Positions 51,483-59,874 of a stretch of DNA of 64,000 nt are shown here, piece by piece. The DNA lies in contig NZ_JAAQTO010000039.1 of NCBI RefSeq assembly GCF_011742165.1, positions 1 to 64,000 of the forward strand. Reading direction: 5' to 3'. The position numbers and the translations under genes were made by a program. Below the pieces are notes generated by a model. The model ran no database searches. It worked only from the letters and a program-made list of their open reading frames with translations, and was not told the DNA's origin. Within the stretch, counting starts at the first letter, position 1, and each line of letters starts with the position of its first letter. This DNA is from Billgrantia bachuensis (lineage in GTDB: Bacteria > Pseudomonadota > Gammaproteobacteria > Pseudomonadales > Halomonadaceae).

Positions 51483-52076
51483 TCATGAGCTGGGCACTGT
51501 TTCTTTTATCATCAGTATCCAATCTCCCGTGTGCGGACAGCGAGGAAACTGAACGATTGGCCGACGAGCTTGTATCTGGTAACCGAGCTTTTCGTATAGC
51601 TGCAGAGCGGCAGCATTCTGTTCCGCCACGATCAGGCTAAGCGTCGCTGCACGGGCTTCAGCGGCAAGTCGCTCCGCCTCTTCCATGAGGATGCGCCCCA
51701 CACCTTGGCCGCGATGCGCTGAATCCGTCGCCACTGCGTTGACGTACCAGGAACCGGGGACCAACGCTTCCATCTCGACGAGTGGCCGAACGACGGCGGG
51801 AATCTCATCCAGTGGACCGATTTCGTAGGGATCGGGAATCCGGTAGCCGAGCAACATGCCAGCGATCACGCCGTCGCATTCTGCGACATGCGCATTGGTA
51901 TAGCTGAATCCACTTTCGGTTCCGGCTACACGGCGAATGCCAAACGCCATGACTTCCTCACCGGGGTCGGCCATGCGCTCCCAGAGATAAGCAGGGATCC
52001 CTTCGCCTGCCAAGTTCATCAGCTCGGCCAGCTTCGGGGCATCTTCTACCTTGGCTTTGCGTATCGTGGTTTTCAT
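51483..52076 (-). CDS. GNAT N-acetyltransferase
   Basis: 197 residues from ATG 52076 (an ATG five codons earlier, at 52091, is also possible; neither has a strong ribosome-binding site). TIRKAKVEDAPKLAELMNLA opens the fold. WYVNAVATDSAHRGQGVGRI with LMEEAERLA is acetyl-CoA motif A. NAAALQLYEKLGYQIQARRP is motif B. Substrate unknown. Confidence 0.87.
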   Translation of the reverse strand: MKTTIRKAKVEDAPKLAELMNLAGEGIPAYLWERMADPGEEVMAFGIRRVAGTESGFSYTNAHVAECDGVIAGMLLGYRIPDPYEIGPLDEIPAVVRPLVEMEALVPGSWYVNAVATDSAHRGQGVGRILMEEAERLAAEARAATLSLIVAEQNAAALQLYEKLGYQIQARRPIVQFPRCPHTGDWILMIKETVPSS

Positions 52077-52141
52077 GGCTCGGATTTCCATGCAATCGTT
52101 GCGAATCGTCTGGACAGCATTCGTGACTACATCAGTATGGC

Positions 52142-52250
52142 TCAGTCAGCCGACACGAGATGCGCCATCTGGTCCGCATCCACCTTCACAAAGGCCGGGC
52201 GGGCCGTGGCGCGCTCGACATAGCCTCGGCAGGCCGGCAACCATTCGCGT
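52142..52250 (-). pseudogene. Glutathione-S-transferase-like C-terminal fragment
   Basis: The frame ending at TGA 52142-52144 encodes LPACRGYVERATARPAFVKV and DADQMAHLVSAD, matching the last helix of GSTs (Y..R...RPA..K). Sequence to its right belongs to the neighbouring GNAT gene. Only ~35 codons remain. Confidence 0.6.
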
Positions 52251-52820
52251 TTAGCCCGTTTGAATCTCCTTACGCATGATGGGCCGATCTTCCTTCCGGC
52301 GAGCCACTTCATGAAAACCGGCCTCTTCAAAAGCTTTGGCCAAGCCGACAAGCGAGGTGGAGGAATCGAGACGACGCTCCCCCGGTTCAACCGGATAACC
52401 CTCAACGACTCTGTACCCTTGCTGCTTGGCGAAACGCAAAATCTCATGGAGAAGCTCGAGCTGGATATTATTTCCCCGGGCCTGACGGTCGACGAAGAAA
52501 CAGTTAACCGATAGCACTTCCTGATCGTCTACCGGTTTGGCAACCTGCGATTTGTTCAGTCGTGGATACCATTCGCGAGGCCCACACCCACACCAAGCAA
52601 CAGGCCGCCCCTCTGCATAAGCGAGGATACCCGGCACGTCGCCCGCATCCACGTAAGCCTTCATTGCCTGGCGATTGCCCTCACCTTGCTGCTTCTTCCA
52701 GTCTGGAAATGTCAGTCGCCAGTGCATGCACCAGCAACCCTTGCAACCCTCATAGGCGCCTAATAGCGACTCAAAGTCATGCCAGGTTGCTGTGGTTAAT
52801 GGCTTGAACGACAAGACCAT
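52251..52820 (-). CDS. GNAT-family acetyltransferase (YoaP-like)
   Basis: 189 residues. The N-terminus carries ESLLGAYEGCKGCWCMHWRL, the Cys-rich segment seen in this subgroup. PVAWCGCGPREWYPRLNKS is next, then VLSVNCFFVDRQARGNNIQL (motif A) and a Tyr-rich C-terminus (QGYRVVEGYPVEP). Substrate unknown. The TGA stop abuts the GST fragment, suggesting that the fragment was brought in by a recombination exactly at this gene's end. Confidence 0.85.
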   Translation of the reverse strand: MVLSFKPLTTATWHDFESLLGAYEGCKGCWCMHWRLTFPDWKKQQGEGNRQAMKAYVDAGDVPGILAYAEGRPVAWCGCGPREWYPRLNKSQVAKPVDDQEVLSVNCFFVDRQARGNNIQLELLHEILRFAKQQGYRVVEGYPVEPGERRLDSSTSLVGLAKAFEEAGFHEVARRKEDRPIMRKEIQTG

Positions 52821-52930
52821 TGCTGCCCCCTTGCCTAACTCTTGATGCTGAACAGGCTAGAGATGCGAGAAGTGCTGTCAATATACCCTTTCTCCTGCAT
52901 TATCGAGCGGCCCAGCCTTCGCTGTACGAC

Positions 52931-53581
52931 TCAACGCCTCCTCTGGAGGACGACATGGGTAGCCTTCTCGCTAGCCACCCTCTCCACGCATCGGTAGCCG
53001 AGCGCGCGCATGTCGATACCGGAGAACAAGCGCTCCCCGGCGCCGAGCAGAACAGGGGTGATGGCTAGATGGAGTTCGTCGACCAGTTGCGCCTGCAGGA
53101 ACTGCTGGATGGTCGCAACGCCGCCGCCAAGGCGCACATCCTGACCGCCCGCAACCTCACGTGCACGCTTCAGGGCCTCATGAATGCCCTGAGTGAAGAA
53201 GTAGAACGTGGTGCCGCCTGCCATCTCGAGGGGAACGCGAGCATGATGCGTCAGCACGAAGACCGGCGTGTGAAACGGCGGATTGTCCCCCCACCATCCC
53301 TTCCAGCTTTCGTCCCGCCAGGGGCCGCGAACGGGGCCGAACATGTTTCGGCCCATGATCCAGGCCCCGATATTCTCGAAGCCGCGCGCAACGAAGTCGT
53401 CGTCTGTCCCGGCCTCACCGCTCTCCGTGCCTAGCACGCGCCGCTGGAACGTTGCGGTAGCAAACTGCCATGCATGGAGCTCCAAGCCATTGAGACCGCC
53501 GGGGTCCTCCCGGCTCTGTTCCGGGCCGGCGGCAAACCCATCGAGCGACAGACTGAAGCATGGCACACGTAGCTGAGTCAT
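52931..53581 (-). CDS. Dihydrofolate-reductase-family (RibD C-terminal-like) protein
   Basis: 216 residues from ATG 53581 (CAGGAGATC upstream). RVPCFSLSLDGFAAGPEQSR opens the fold, followed by FENIGAWIMGRNMFGPVRG. VRLGGGVATIQQFLQAQLVD is the NADPH-binding Gly-rich loop, followed by ELHLAITPVLLGAGERLF. Family members are predicted NADPH reductases; the physiological substrate is unknown. Confidence 0.9.
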   Translation of the reverse strand: MTQLRVPCFSLSLDGFAAGPEQSREDPGGLNGLELHAWQFATATFQRRVLGTESGEAGTDDDFVARGFENIGAWIMGRNMFGPVRGPWRDESWKGWWGDNPPFHTPVFVLTHHARVPLEMAGGTTFYFFTQGIHEALKRAREVAGGQDVRLGGGVATIQQFLQAQLVDELHLAITPVLLGAGERLFSGIDMRALGYRCVERVASEKATHVVLQRRR

Positions 53582-53695
53582 CGTGATCTCCTGAAGGAAC
53601 ACAATCCATGCTCAGTCATCGAGCGGCCCGCTCGGATTTCGACATCCGAGCCAGTGTCTCTGCGGTTTCCCTCAGGTGCCGTTTCGCCGAGTCTG

Positions 53696-54046
53696 TCATT
53701 CCTTCTTCTGCCAGGGCCAACGGCCGGATAGCTCAACTTCCAGCGTAAAGCTGAGGAAAGTACGGATCAGGACAATGATAGCCAGGATTCCCACCGTTTC
53801 GAAGGTCAGCTCCACCGCCACGGTATGAATGATGTCTGCCGCCACGAGAAATTCCAAGCCAAGCAGAATACCCCTCCCGAGACGTTGACGGACCTGGGTG
53901 TATATTTCTTCGGTTTTGTGATGCTTCATCAGGAAGAGCGGTACGAATACCAGCGCATGAAAGGCAATCCCGACGATAATCAGGATGCCGGTGATCTCCG
54001 TGATGCTCACACCCCACTCTGCAACCGCTTTTACAATTTCTGGCAT
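53696..54046 (-). CDS. DUF1622 membrane protein
   Basis: 116 residues with three membrane helices (TEITGILIIVGIAFHALVFV, LGRGILLGLEFLVAADIIHT, GILAIIVLIRTFLSFTLEVE). The central helix with GLEFLVAADIIHT and the RTFLSFTLE...WPW end are the DUF1622 signature. Inner-membrane protein of unknown function. GCAGGAGGCAAC precedes the ATG. Confidence 0.92.
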   Translation of the reverse strand: MPEIVKAVAEWGVSITEITGILIIVGIAFHALVFVPLFLMKHHKTEEIYTQVRQRLGRGILLGLEFLVAADIIHTVAVELTFETVGILAIIVLIRTFLSFTLEVELSGRWPWQKKE

Positions 54047-54117
54047 GTTGCCTCCTGCAGCTAGTACCTTTCCGTTAGTAGCCAGGCTTGCTCTGTTATC
54101 GTCTCAACGCGGTGTTG

Positions 54118-54170
54118 CGTTACCCAACATGACTGAGCGCCCGTCGACGTAGCAATGCCATTGGGTAACG
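54118..54170. repeat. Inverted repeat upstream of the DUF1622 gene
   Basis: CGTTACCCAA (54118-54127) and TTGGGTAACG (54161-54170) are perfect 10-base arms separated by 33 bases, 72-124 bases upstream of the DUF1622 start. Possible operator pair or stem-loop; the rest of 54047-54309 shows no gene. Confidence 0.5.
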
Positions 54171-54309
54171 TAGCAGATTGAGTGAAGGCAGGGAGCGCAC
54201 CGGGCCGAAGTAAGGCACTCGACGTTCAAGGTTCAGGCGTGCAGAGGAAACGATGCATGAGCGGCGTTAGGGAAGCTGCTTTCTTGGCACCAGACGACCA
54301 GAAGCTATT

Positions 54310-54786
54310 TCATATCAAGAGAAGCTCTTTCCCAATAGGCTTGAACTCGGTGGCCGCCCTTATCAGTGAGCCAGCCGTTAACTGAGGCACACCATAGACT
54401 TCAACCTTCTTTCCATGTACATCACGAATTTTATTCACCAGCAGGTCAAAATCCCCGTCACCCGACACCAGTATTATGACATCAGCTTTCTCGGCGTACT
54501 CTATGGCATCGAGAGTGATGCCAACGTCCCAATCTCCCTTTGCGGAGCCATCCGACCTCTGGATGAAAGGCTTCAGCTTTACCTCAAACCCAATGGCCCT
54601 GAGGATATTCTGGAACTCTCGCTGCTTCTGGTCGCCCCGGTCTATGGCGTAGGCAAAGGCTTTGACGACCTCTCTTCCTGCGGTGGCTTGCGTCCAAAAC
54701 TTGTTGTAATCGAAATTACACTTATAGGCGTCCCGCACTGTGTAATAGACATTCTGGACGTCAACGAATATCGCCACTTTCTCCAT
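54310..54786 (-). CDS. NYN-domain (LabA/DUF88) ribonuclease-like protein
   Basis: 158 residues from ATG 54786 (AAGAGGACAC upstream). PIN-like fold with conserved acids: VAIFVDVQNVYYTV near residue 5, KGDWDVGITLDAIEYAEKAD near 85 and VIILVSGDGDFDLLVNKIRD near 105. NYN proteins are predicted Mg-dependent RNases; LabA has a role in circadian output in cyanobacteria. Downstream of OsmC-YcaO on the same strand but separated by a hairpin. Confidence 0.9.
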   Translation of the reverse strand: MEKVAIFVDVQNVYYTVRDAYKCNFDYNKFWTQATAGREVVKAFAYAIDRGDQKQREFQNILRAIGFEVKLKPFIQRSDGSAKGDWDVGITLDAIEYAEKADVIILVSGDGDFDLLVNKIRDVHGKKVEVYGVPQLTAGSLIRAATEFKPIGKELLLI

Positions 54787-54817
54787 GCCGTGTCCTCTTT
54801 TTATTGGTATCAAACGC

Positions 54818-54850
54818 AGCGCCCCAGGCGACTGATCGGCCCGGGGCGCT
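54818..54850 (-). terminator. Hairpin after the osmC-ycaO gene
   Basis: AGCGCCCC (54818-54825) pairs with GGGGCGCT (54843-54850), 30 bases after the ycaO stop. The minus-strand tail TGCGTTTGAT is only moderately T-rich. Confidence 0.6.
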
Positions 54851-54879
54851 ACGTATCTTGAAGCTGTTACCAATGCGGC

Positions 54880-57072
54880 TTACAACGCCACCCCGGCCTT
54901 GGCGGCCCGGTGGGCATGCAGCTTCTTGTAGCTCTCGATCAGGCGCTGATGCTTCTCCAGGCCTTCGAGCTGCATGTTGGTGGGCGTCAGGCCGTGGAAG
55001 CGCACCTCGCCGCTCACCGAGCCGACAACGGCTGCCATGGTCTGCTCGCCGAACATGCGTGTGAGGTTGTAGCTATAGTCATCGAACTCCAGCTCGTCGT
55101 CGAGCACGATCTCCAGCACCGCGGCCACGGCTTGATAGAACAGGCCGCGCTCCACGGTGTTGTCGTTGTACTGCTGGAACATCTCGACCCGCTCCAACGC
55201 TTCTTCATGCTGCTGCAAAGCGAGGTTGATCAGCAGCTTCAGTTCGAGGATGGTGAGCTGTCCCCACACGGTGTTCTCGTCGAACTCGATACCGATCAGG
55301 GTAATGATGTCCATGTGGTCATCGAGCTGGCTCTCCTCCAGGCGCTCCAGCAGGTCGGCCAGTTGGCCGTCGTTCAGCGCGTGGAGGTTGAGGATGTCCT
55401 CACGGTAATCCAGGGCCATGTTGGTGTTGTCCCAGACCAGGTCGTCCACCGGGTACACCTCGGAGTAGCCCGGCACCAGGATGCGGCACACCGGCGCGCC
55501 CAGATCCTCATGTACGGCCACGTACACTTCCTTGCCCATCTCCTCGAGGATGCCGAATAGCGTTGCCGCTTCCTCTTCATTGCTGCCGGAGAAATCCCAG
55601 TCGCTGAACTCGACGTCACTCTTGGCGCTGAAGAAGCGCCAAGAGACCAGCCCCGATGAGTCGATGAAGTGCTCGACGAAGTTGTTCGGCTCGGCAACGG
55701 CCTGGGAATTGAAGGTCGGCGGCAGGAAGTCGTTCAGGCCTTCGAAGCTGCGGCCCTGCAGCAGTTCGGTGAGGCTGCGCTCCAGCGCCACCTCGAAGCT
55801 GGGGTGAGCGCCGAAGGAGGCGAACACGCCGCCGGTGCGCGGGTTCATCAGGGTCACGCACATCACCGGGAACTGCCCGCCCAGGGAGGCGTCCTTGACC
55901 AGCACCGGATAGCCCTGGGTCTCGAGCGCCTGGATGCCTTCGAGAATTGCCGGGTAGCGCTGCAGCACCTTCATAGGCACATCCGGCAGCGCCAGCTCCT
56001 GCTCGAGGATCTCGCGCTTCACCGCCCGTTCGAAGATCTCCGAGAGGCACTGCACCTGCGCTTCCTGCAGCGTATTGCCGGCGCTCATACCGTTGCTGAG
56101 GTAGAGGTTCTCGATCAGGTTGGAGGGGAAGTAGACCGTCTCGCCGTCCGACTGGCGTACGAAGGGCAAGGCAACGATGCCGCGCTCCGTCTTGCCGGAA
56201 TTGGTGTCGATCAGGTTCGAGCCGGCAAGCTCCCCATCCGGATCGTAGATGGCGCGGGTGTACGCGTCGAGGATGCCCTCGGGCAGCTCATCGTTGGGCC
56301 CCGGCTTGAACCACTCCTCGTTGGGGTAGTGAACGAAGGCGCTGTTGGCGATCTCTTCGCCGAAGAATTGGTCGTTGTAGAAGAAGTTGCAGCTCAGTCG
56401 CTCGATGAACTCGCCCAGCGCCGAGCACAGCGCGCTCTCCTTGGTGGCGCCCTTGCCGTTGGTGAAGCACATCGGCGAGGCGGCGTCGCGGATGTGCAGC
56501 GACCACACGTGGGGCACGATGTTGCGCCAGGAGGCGATCTCGATCTTCATGCCCAGCTCCGCCAGGATGCCGGACATGTTGGCGATGGTCTGCTCCAGCG
56601 GCAGGTCCTTGCCCTCGATCCAGGTGTAGGCTTCCTCGTCAGGCTGCACCATCAGCAGCGCCTGGGCGTCCTCGTCGAGGTTTTCCACCGTCTCGATCTG
56701 GAAGTCGGGACCGGTCTGCACCACCTTCTTGACCGTGCAGCGGTCGATGGAGCGCAGGATGCCTTCGCGATCCTTCTCGGAGATGTCCTCCGGCAGCTCG
56801 ACCTGGATCTTGAAGATCTGGTTGTAGCGGTTCTCGGGGTCGACGATGTTGTTCTGCGAAAGCCGGATGTTCTCGGTGGGGATGTCGCGCGCCTTGCAGT
56901 ATACCCGCACGAAGTAGGCCGCGCACAGCGCGGAGGACGCCAGGAAGTAGTCGAAGGGGCTTGGCGCCGAGCCGTCGCCCTTGTAGCGAATGGGCTGGTC
57001 GGTGATGACGGTGAAATCGTCAAACTTGGCTTCAAGCCTGAGATTTTCGAGAAAATTGACTTTGATTTCCAT
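54880..57072 (-). CDS. ycaO: OsmC-domain / YcaO-domain fusion protein
   Basis: 730 residues. Residues ~1-135 are an OsmC/Ohr-like domain (APSPFDYFLASSALCAAYFV, with its conserved Cys). From ~150 a YcaO domain follows: TNGKGATKESALCSALGEFI with ERLSCNFFY (ATP-binding), SNGMSAGNTLQEAQVQCLSE with IFERAVKREI (metal/ATP Glu residues), KDASLGGQFPVMCVTLMNPR. The C-terminus is helical. E. coli YcaO works with RimO in ribosomal protein S12 methylthiolation; the OsmC-fused version is common in Pseudomonas and marine gammaproteobacteria. No RiPP precursor gene is adjacent, so a housekeeping role is more likely. Confidence 0.93.
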   Translation of the reverse strand: MEIKVNFLENLRLEAKFDDFTVITDQPIRYKGDGSAPSPFDYFLASSALCAAYFVRVYCKARDIPTENIRLSQNNIVDPENRYNQIFKIQVELPEDISEKDREGILRSIDRCTVKKVVQTGPDFQIETVENLDEDAQALLMVQPDEEAYTWIEGKDLPLEQTIANMSGILAELGMKIEIASWRNIVPHVWSLHIRDAASPMCFTNGKGATKESALCSALGEFIERLSCNFFYNDQFFGEEIANSAFVHYPNEEWFKPGPNDELPEGILDAYTRAIYDPDGELAGSNLIDTNSGKTERGIVALPFVRQSDGETVYFPSNLIENLYLSNGMSAGNTLQEAQVQCLSEIFERAVKREILEQELALPDVPMKVLQRYPAILEGIQALETQGYPVLVKDASLGGQFPVMCVTLMNPRTGGVFASFGAHPSFEVALERSLTELLQGRSFEGLNDFLPPTFNSQAVAEPNNFVEHFIDSSGLVSWRFFSAKSDVEFSDWDFSGSNEEEAATLFGILEEMGKEVYVAVHEDLGAPVCRILVPGYSEVYPVDDLVWDNTNMALDYREDILNLHALNDGQLADLLERLEESQLDDHMDIITLIGIEFDENTVWGQLTILELKLLINLALQQHEEALERVEMFQQYNDNTVERGLFYQAVAAVLEIVLDDELEFDDYSYNLTRMFGEQTMAAVVGSVSGEVRFHGLTPTNMQLEGLEKHQRLIESYKKLHAHRAAKAGVAL

Positions 57073-57336
57073 GACGGGCTACCGGTGGGGATGTGTTGCA
57101 GGCGCAGGCCGAGGCGCGCAGTCTACCACACGGACCAGGCCCTTTCGGCAACAGCGTCGAGCCCAAGGCGATATTTCTCACTCAGGCGTGATAGCCGCCC
57201 TTTCCACCACGCCAGGCCCATTGTCATGAGCTCTACTGCTTTGACCACAGGTTAGAACGCGATGTGCCGTCTCACGTCATGCGACTCCATCCCGAGGCAT
57301 GGATCTGGAGAGCTTGGCCCCCTCAGAGATCCTCTT

Positions 57337-57874
57337 CTACCAAAGATTAGAAAAAATAGTGAGGAAATGTCTTTTCACACCCTTTATAACCATATATACA
57401 CCCGTACTACAGACCCAGCAACTGCCAATAAGATAGATGCCAAACATTGCCTCCCCTGAAAAAACAAGGGACTGGAACCTATTCACATGATCATCAGGAA
57501 AAAAATCTGAAGGATAATGATGGAACATGAAGAACATAAGGCCCCAGCCAAAAGAAACAAATATTACAGCATACAAACAGTAATAAAACCATGCTTTTAT
57601 TGATTTTATAGCTTGATAGGCTATCTCATCCTTTTATTGCAGAAGGACAAAAAACAGCAATCAAATGGGAAGAAAAGAAACTTAGGGCCGCCCCATTGGC
57701 AACACTCTGGCCAAACTCACCTTTCACGTACTGCAGTACATTATTAACTCCAAAATCGTAATCGATTGTAAAATCTAATGGAAGCACTAGGAAAATCAAA
57801 TAAATAGCAGTAGCATAGAGCAATACTGGCTCAGCAACACCCTCACCTACTGTGTAATCTGAAGTTGGCACCAC
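57337..57874 (-). pseudogene. AT-rich membrane-protein gene with a probable frameshift
   Basis: Two consecutive frames look like one protein. Frame 1 (57874-57626) has LLYATAIYLIFLVLPLDFTI and ends FCPSAIKG. Frame 2 (to 57337) continues without a start codon as KDEIAYQAIKSIKAWFYYCL, then FVSFGWGLMFFMF and FGIYLIGSCWVCSTGVYMVI. Joining them near 57630 gives ~178 residues with four membrane helices. No family is recognised. GC content is much lower than the flanks, so it is probably acquired. Separate small genes are the alternative. Confidence 0.5.
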
Positions 57875-58010
57875 CCTGAAGTTTTTCTTTTTTTGGAATA
57901 CATTTTTACCAGCCCTTCATGCTCAGAGAATTTCTTACGCCACAACTTCAAGAAGACACTTTAAAGTTTCGACTGCCCCGGCAGCAGAGTTTGCATAGCA
58001 GCAAAATTGT

Positions 58011-58529
58011 TTATCGCGGCCCCTCTGTGAGAAACGCCTCGTGAAAGGTAACGGTGCCTTGGGGAGCATTACCGCCTAAGAGCAGCGCGAAGAAATATTC
58101 CGGCGGCACACCTTCATAGACAAGTTCCGCCATATTGCGGAACCCGAACTTGACATAGTACTCGGGGTGGCCAACGAGGCAACATCCTTGAGCGCCGAAA
58201 TTTCTCAGGCGTGCCAACCCCTCCTCCACCAATGCCTTGCCGATACCCTGGCGCTGGTATTCCGGGAGCACCGACACGGGACCCAGCCCGTACCAGCCCT
58301 GGCTGCCGTCCGAGACGGTCACCGGAGAGAAGGCGATGTGCCCTACCAGCCGTTCATCCCGCTCCACCACGAGCGATACCGCCAAGGCATTAGCGGCGCG
58401 CAGTTCCTCGATGATGTACTGCTCGGTGTGGCTGCTATGTGGCATCGTCTGGAAGGCTGCGACGGTCACGTCGTGTATCGCGTCGATATCGGCTTCCGTT
58501 TCATCGCGGATGAGGAGCTTCGGTTTCAT
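58011..58529 (-). CDS. GNAT N-acetyltransferase (YhbS-like)
   Basis: 172 residues from ATG 58529. LLIRDETEADIDAIHDVTVA opens the domain. WYGLGPVSVLPEYQRQGIGK with ALVEEGLARL is motif A. CCLVGHPEYYVKFGFRN is the YhbS-type motif B, and VPPEYFFALLL closes it. Substrate unknown. Confidence 0.9.
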   Translation of the reverse strand: MKPKLLIRDETEADIDAIHDVTVAAFQTMPHSSHTEQYIIEELRAANALAVSLVVERDERLVGHIAFSPVTVSDGSQGWYGLGPVSVLPEYQRQGIGKALVEEGLARLRNFGAQGCCLVGHPEYYVKFGFRNMAELVYEGVPPEYFFALLLGGNAPQGTVTFHEAFLTEGPR

Positions 58530-58668
58530 GACTTTGGTCTTGTCTCGTTCTGCCCGGATGTATTTGACCTTACTCTTGCCGCTCCCTATCCAGAATGGAC
58601 AGCGTGCAATGGTACGGGGCCGTGCAGGAAGGAATCGAGGGGGAGCCTGACTGGAGGGCAAACAAAGT

Positions 58669-58724
58669 CTACCCGGCAAACAACAAGGTAGCGTTCGTTC
58701 GCATCCTTCTTGTTTGCCGGGTAG
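58669..58724. repeat. 20-base inverted repeat forming a long hairpin
   Basis: CTACCCGGCAAACAACAAGG (58669-58688) and CCTTCTTGTTTGCCGGGTAG (58705-58724) pair in 19 of 20 positions around a 16-base loop. No T-run follows, and it lies 140 bases upstream of the GNAT start and 210 bases past the stop of the hydrolase gene. Confidence 0.75.
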
Positions 58725-58933
58725 TTCCCTGCGTACTTATGTCTGTTGCTTCAGAGCCGTCTCAGCGGCTTTCTTTACGCAATTTAACGTTGAGTAACGT
58801 TGAAAGCAACATAGACAAAGGGCTAAGACCGAAGGCTGCCCTGGTACTGCATCGCAGAGAGAAATGCCACCAAGTGGCTGAATACGTTGTAACTATAGGT
58901 TTTTCGGGCTGCTGTCGTATTGACCAACCCGTT

Positions 58934-59764
58934 TCAATTCAGCAGAAAGTCTAATACTGCCCTCATGAATGCCTCTGGGAATTCGATGTGGGTCATATGG
59001 GCGGCCGGCATGACCGTAAGCTTGGCACCGGGGATGGTGGCGGCCATGGCTTCGCTGTGGCTAACGGTGGTCACCGGGTCATGCTCGCCGGCAATGACGA
59101 GTGTGGGGTTCGTGATTAGCGCGATGGTGCGTCGCATGTCGGTGTCGCGAACCGCAGCGTACGAACCGGCCAGCCCCTGCCGATCCATGGCCAGCAGCGT
59201 GGTACGAAACGGCTCCACAGCGGCACTCCCGTCCTCAAGCAGACGTATTGGGAACCAGTTATGCAGGAATCTCTCAGCGGTTTCCTGCATGTCCTCCGCC
59301 TCGAGCACGGCAGCGATGATTTCGTCCCACTGCCCGGCCGGTCCCAGGTACGAGGCGGTATTGCTCAGGATCAGCCGGTCGATGCGCTCGGGCGCATGAA
59401 TACCCAGCCACTGCCCGACGAACCCGCCCAGGGAGAGCCCCAGGAAGTGGACTCGCTGGATGTCCAGGCTATCCAGCAGCTCCAGCACATCCCTGCCGAG
59501 GCGATCGATGGAGTAGGCTCCAGCCGGTACATACGACTCGCCATGCCCGCGCATGTCGTAGCGCACCACGCGGAAATGCTCGGATAGCTCGGGCACCTGG
59601 TGTTCCCACATTCCAAGATCCGTGGCAATGGAGTTTGAAAGTACGAGCACGGGGCTCTCGGCAGGCCCGTCGATGCGATAGGCGATGCGGACGCCATCGC
59701 CAGTGGTGAAGAACGAGCGCGTATTGTCGGCGGCATTTGAAGATTGGGAAGCCATACGGGACAT
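58934..59764 (-). CDS. Alpha/beta hydrolase, 3-oxoadipate enol-lactonase-like
   Basis: 276 residues from ATG 59764 (GAGGAG 7 bases upstream). PVLVLSNSIATDLGMWEHQ is the oxyanion-region signature of PcaD-like enzymes (usually SNSLGT). GLSLGGFVGQWLG around residue 115 holds the nucleophile Ser, AGEHDPVT the acid, and PAAHMTHIEFPEAF the His. PcaD opens the enol-lactone in the beta-ketoadipate pathway; no other pca gene is nearby, so the substrate may differ. Divergent from a LysR regulator. Confidence 0.87.
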   Translation of the reverse strand: MSRMASQSSNAADNTRSFFTTGDGVRIAYRIDGPAESPVLVLSNSIATDLGMWEHQVPELSEHFRVVRYDMRGHGESYVPAGAYSIDRLGRDVLELLDSLDIQRVHFLGLSLGGFVGQWLGIHAPERIDRLILSNTASYLGPAGQWDEIIAAVLEAEDMQETAERFLHNWFPIRLLEDGSAAVEPFRTTLLAMDRQGLAGSYAAVRDTDMRRTIALITNPTLVIAGEHDPVTTVSHSEAMAATIPGAKLTVMPAAHMTHIEFPEAFMRAVLDFLLN

Positions 59765-59823
59765 ATCGAACTCCTCAGGCATTTGCCTTGTGGTGAGTGA
59801 CCGTTCGATAGTAGTGGCGACAC

Positions 59824-59863
59824 TTAACAGAAAATATTACATAGTTTGATAAGACTCTGTTAA
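59824..59863. promoter_or_regulatory. Inverted repeat between the hydrolase and lysR (operator candidate)
   Basis: TTAACAGA (59824-59831) and TCTGTTAA (59856-59863), perfect 8-base arms with 24 bases between. The right arm overlaps the lysR leader, 12 bases before its ATG. Typical placement for LysR autoregulation. Confidence 0.5.
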
Positions 59864-59874
59864 TCGAGCTGACA

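Noticed and set aside
54880..57072. RiPP (azole) biosynthesis from the YcaO gene
   Set aside because: The OsmC-YcaO fusion is the RimO-associated type, and there is no dehydrogenase, E1-like partner or precursor peptide next to it.
55669..57255. 528-residue plus-strand frame opposite OsmC-YcaO
   Set aside because: Antisense of a recognised two-domain protein; no family features.
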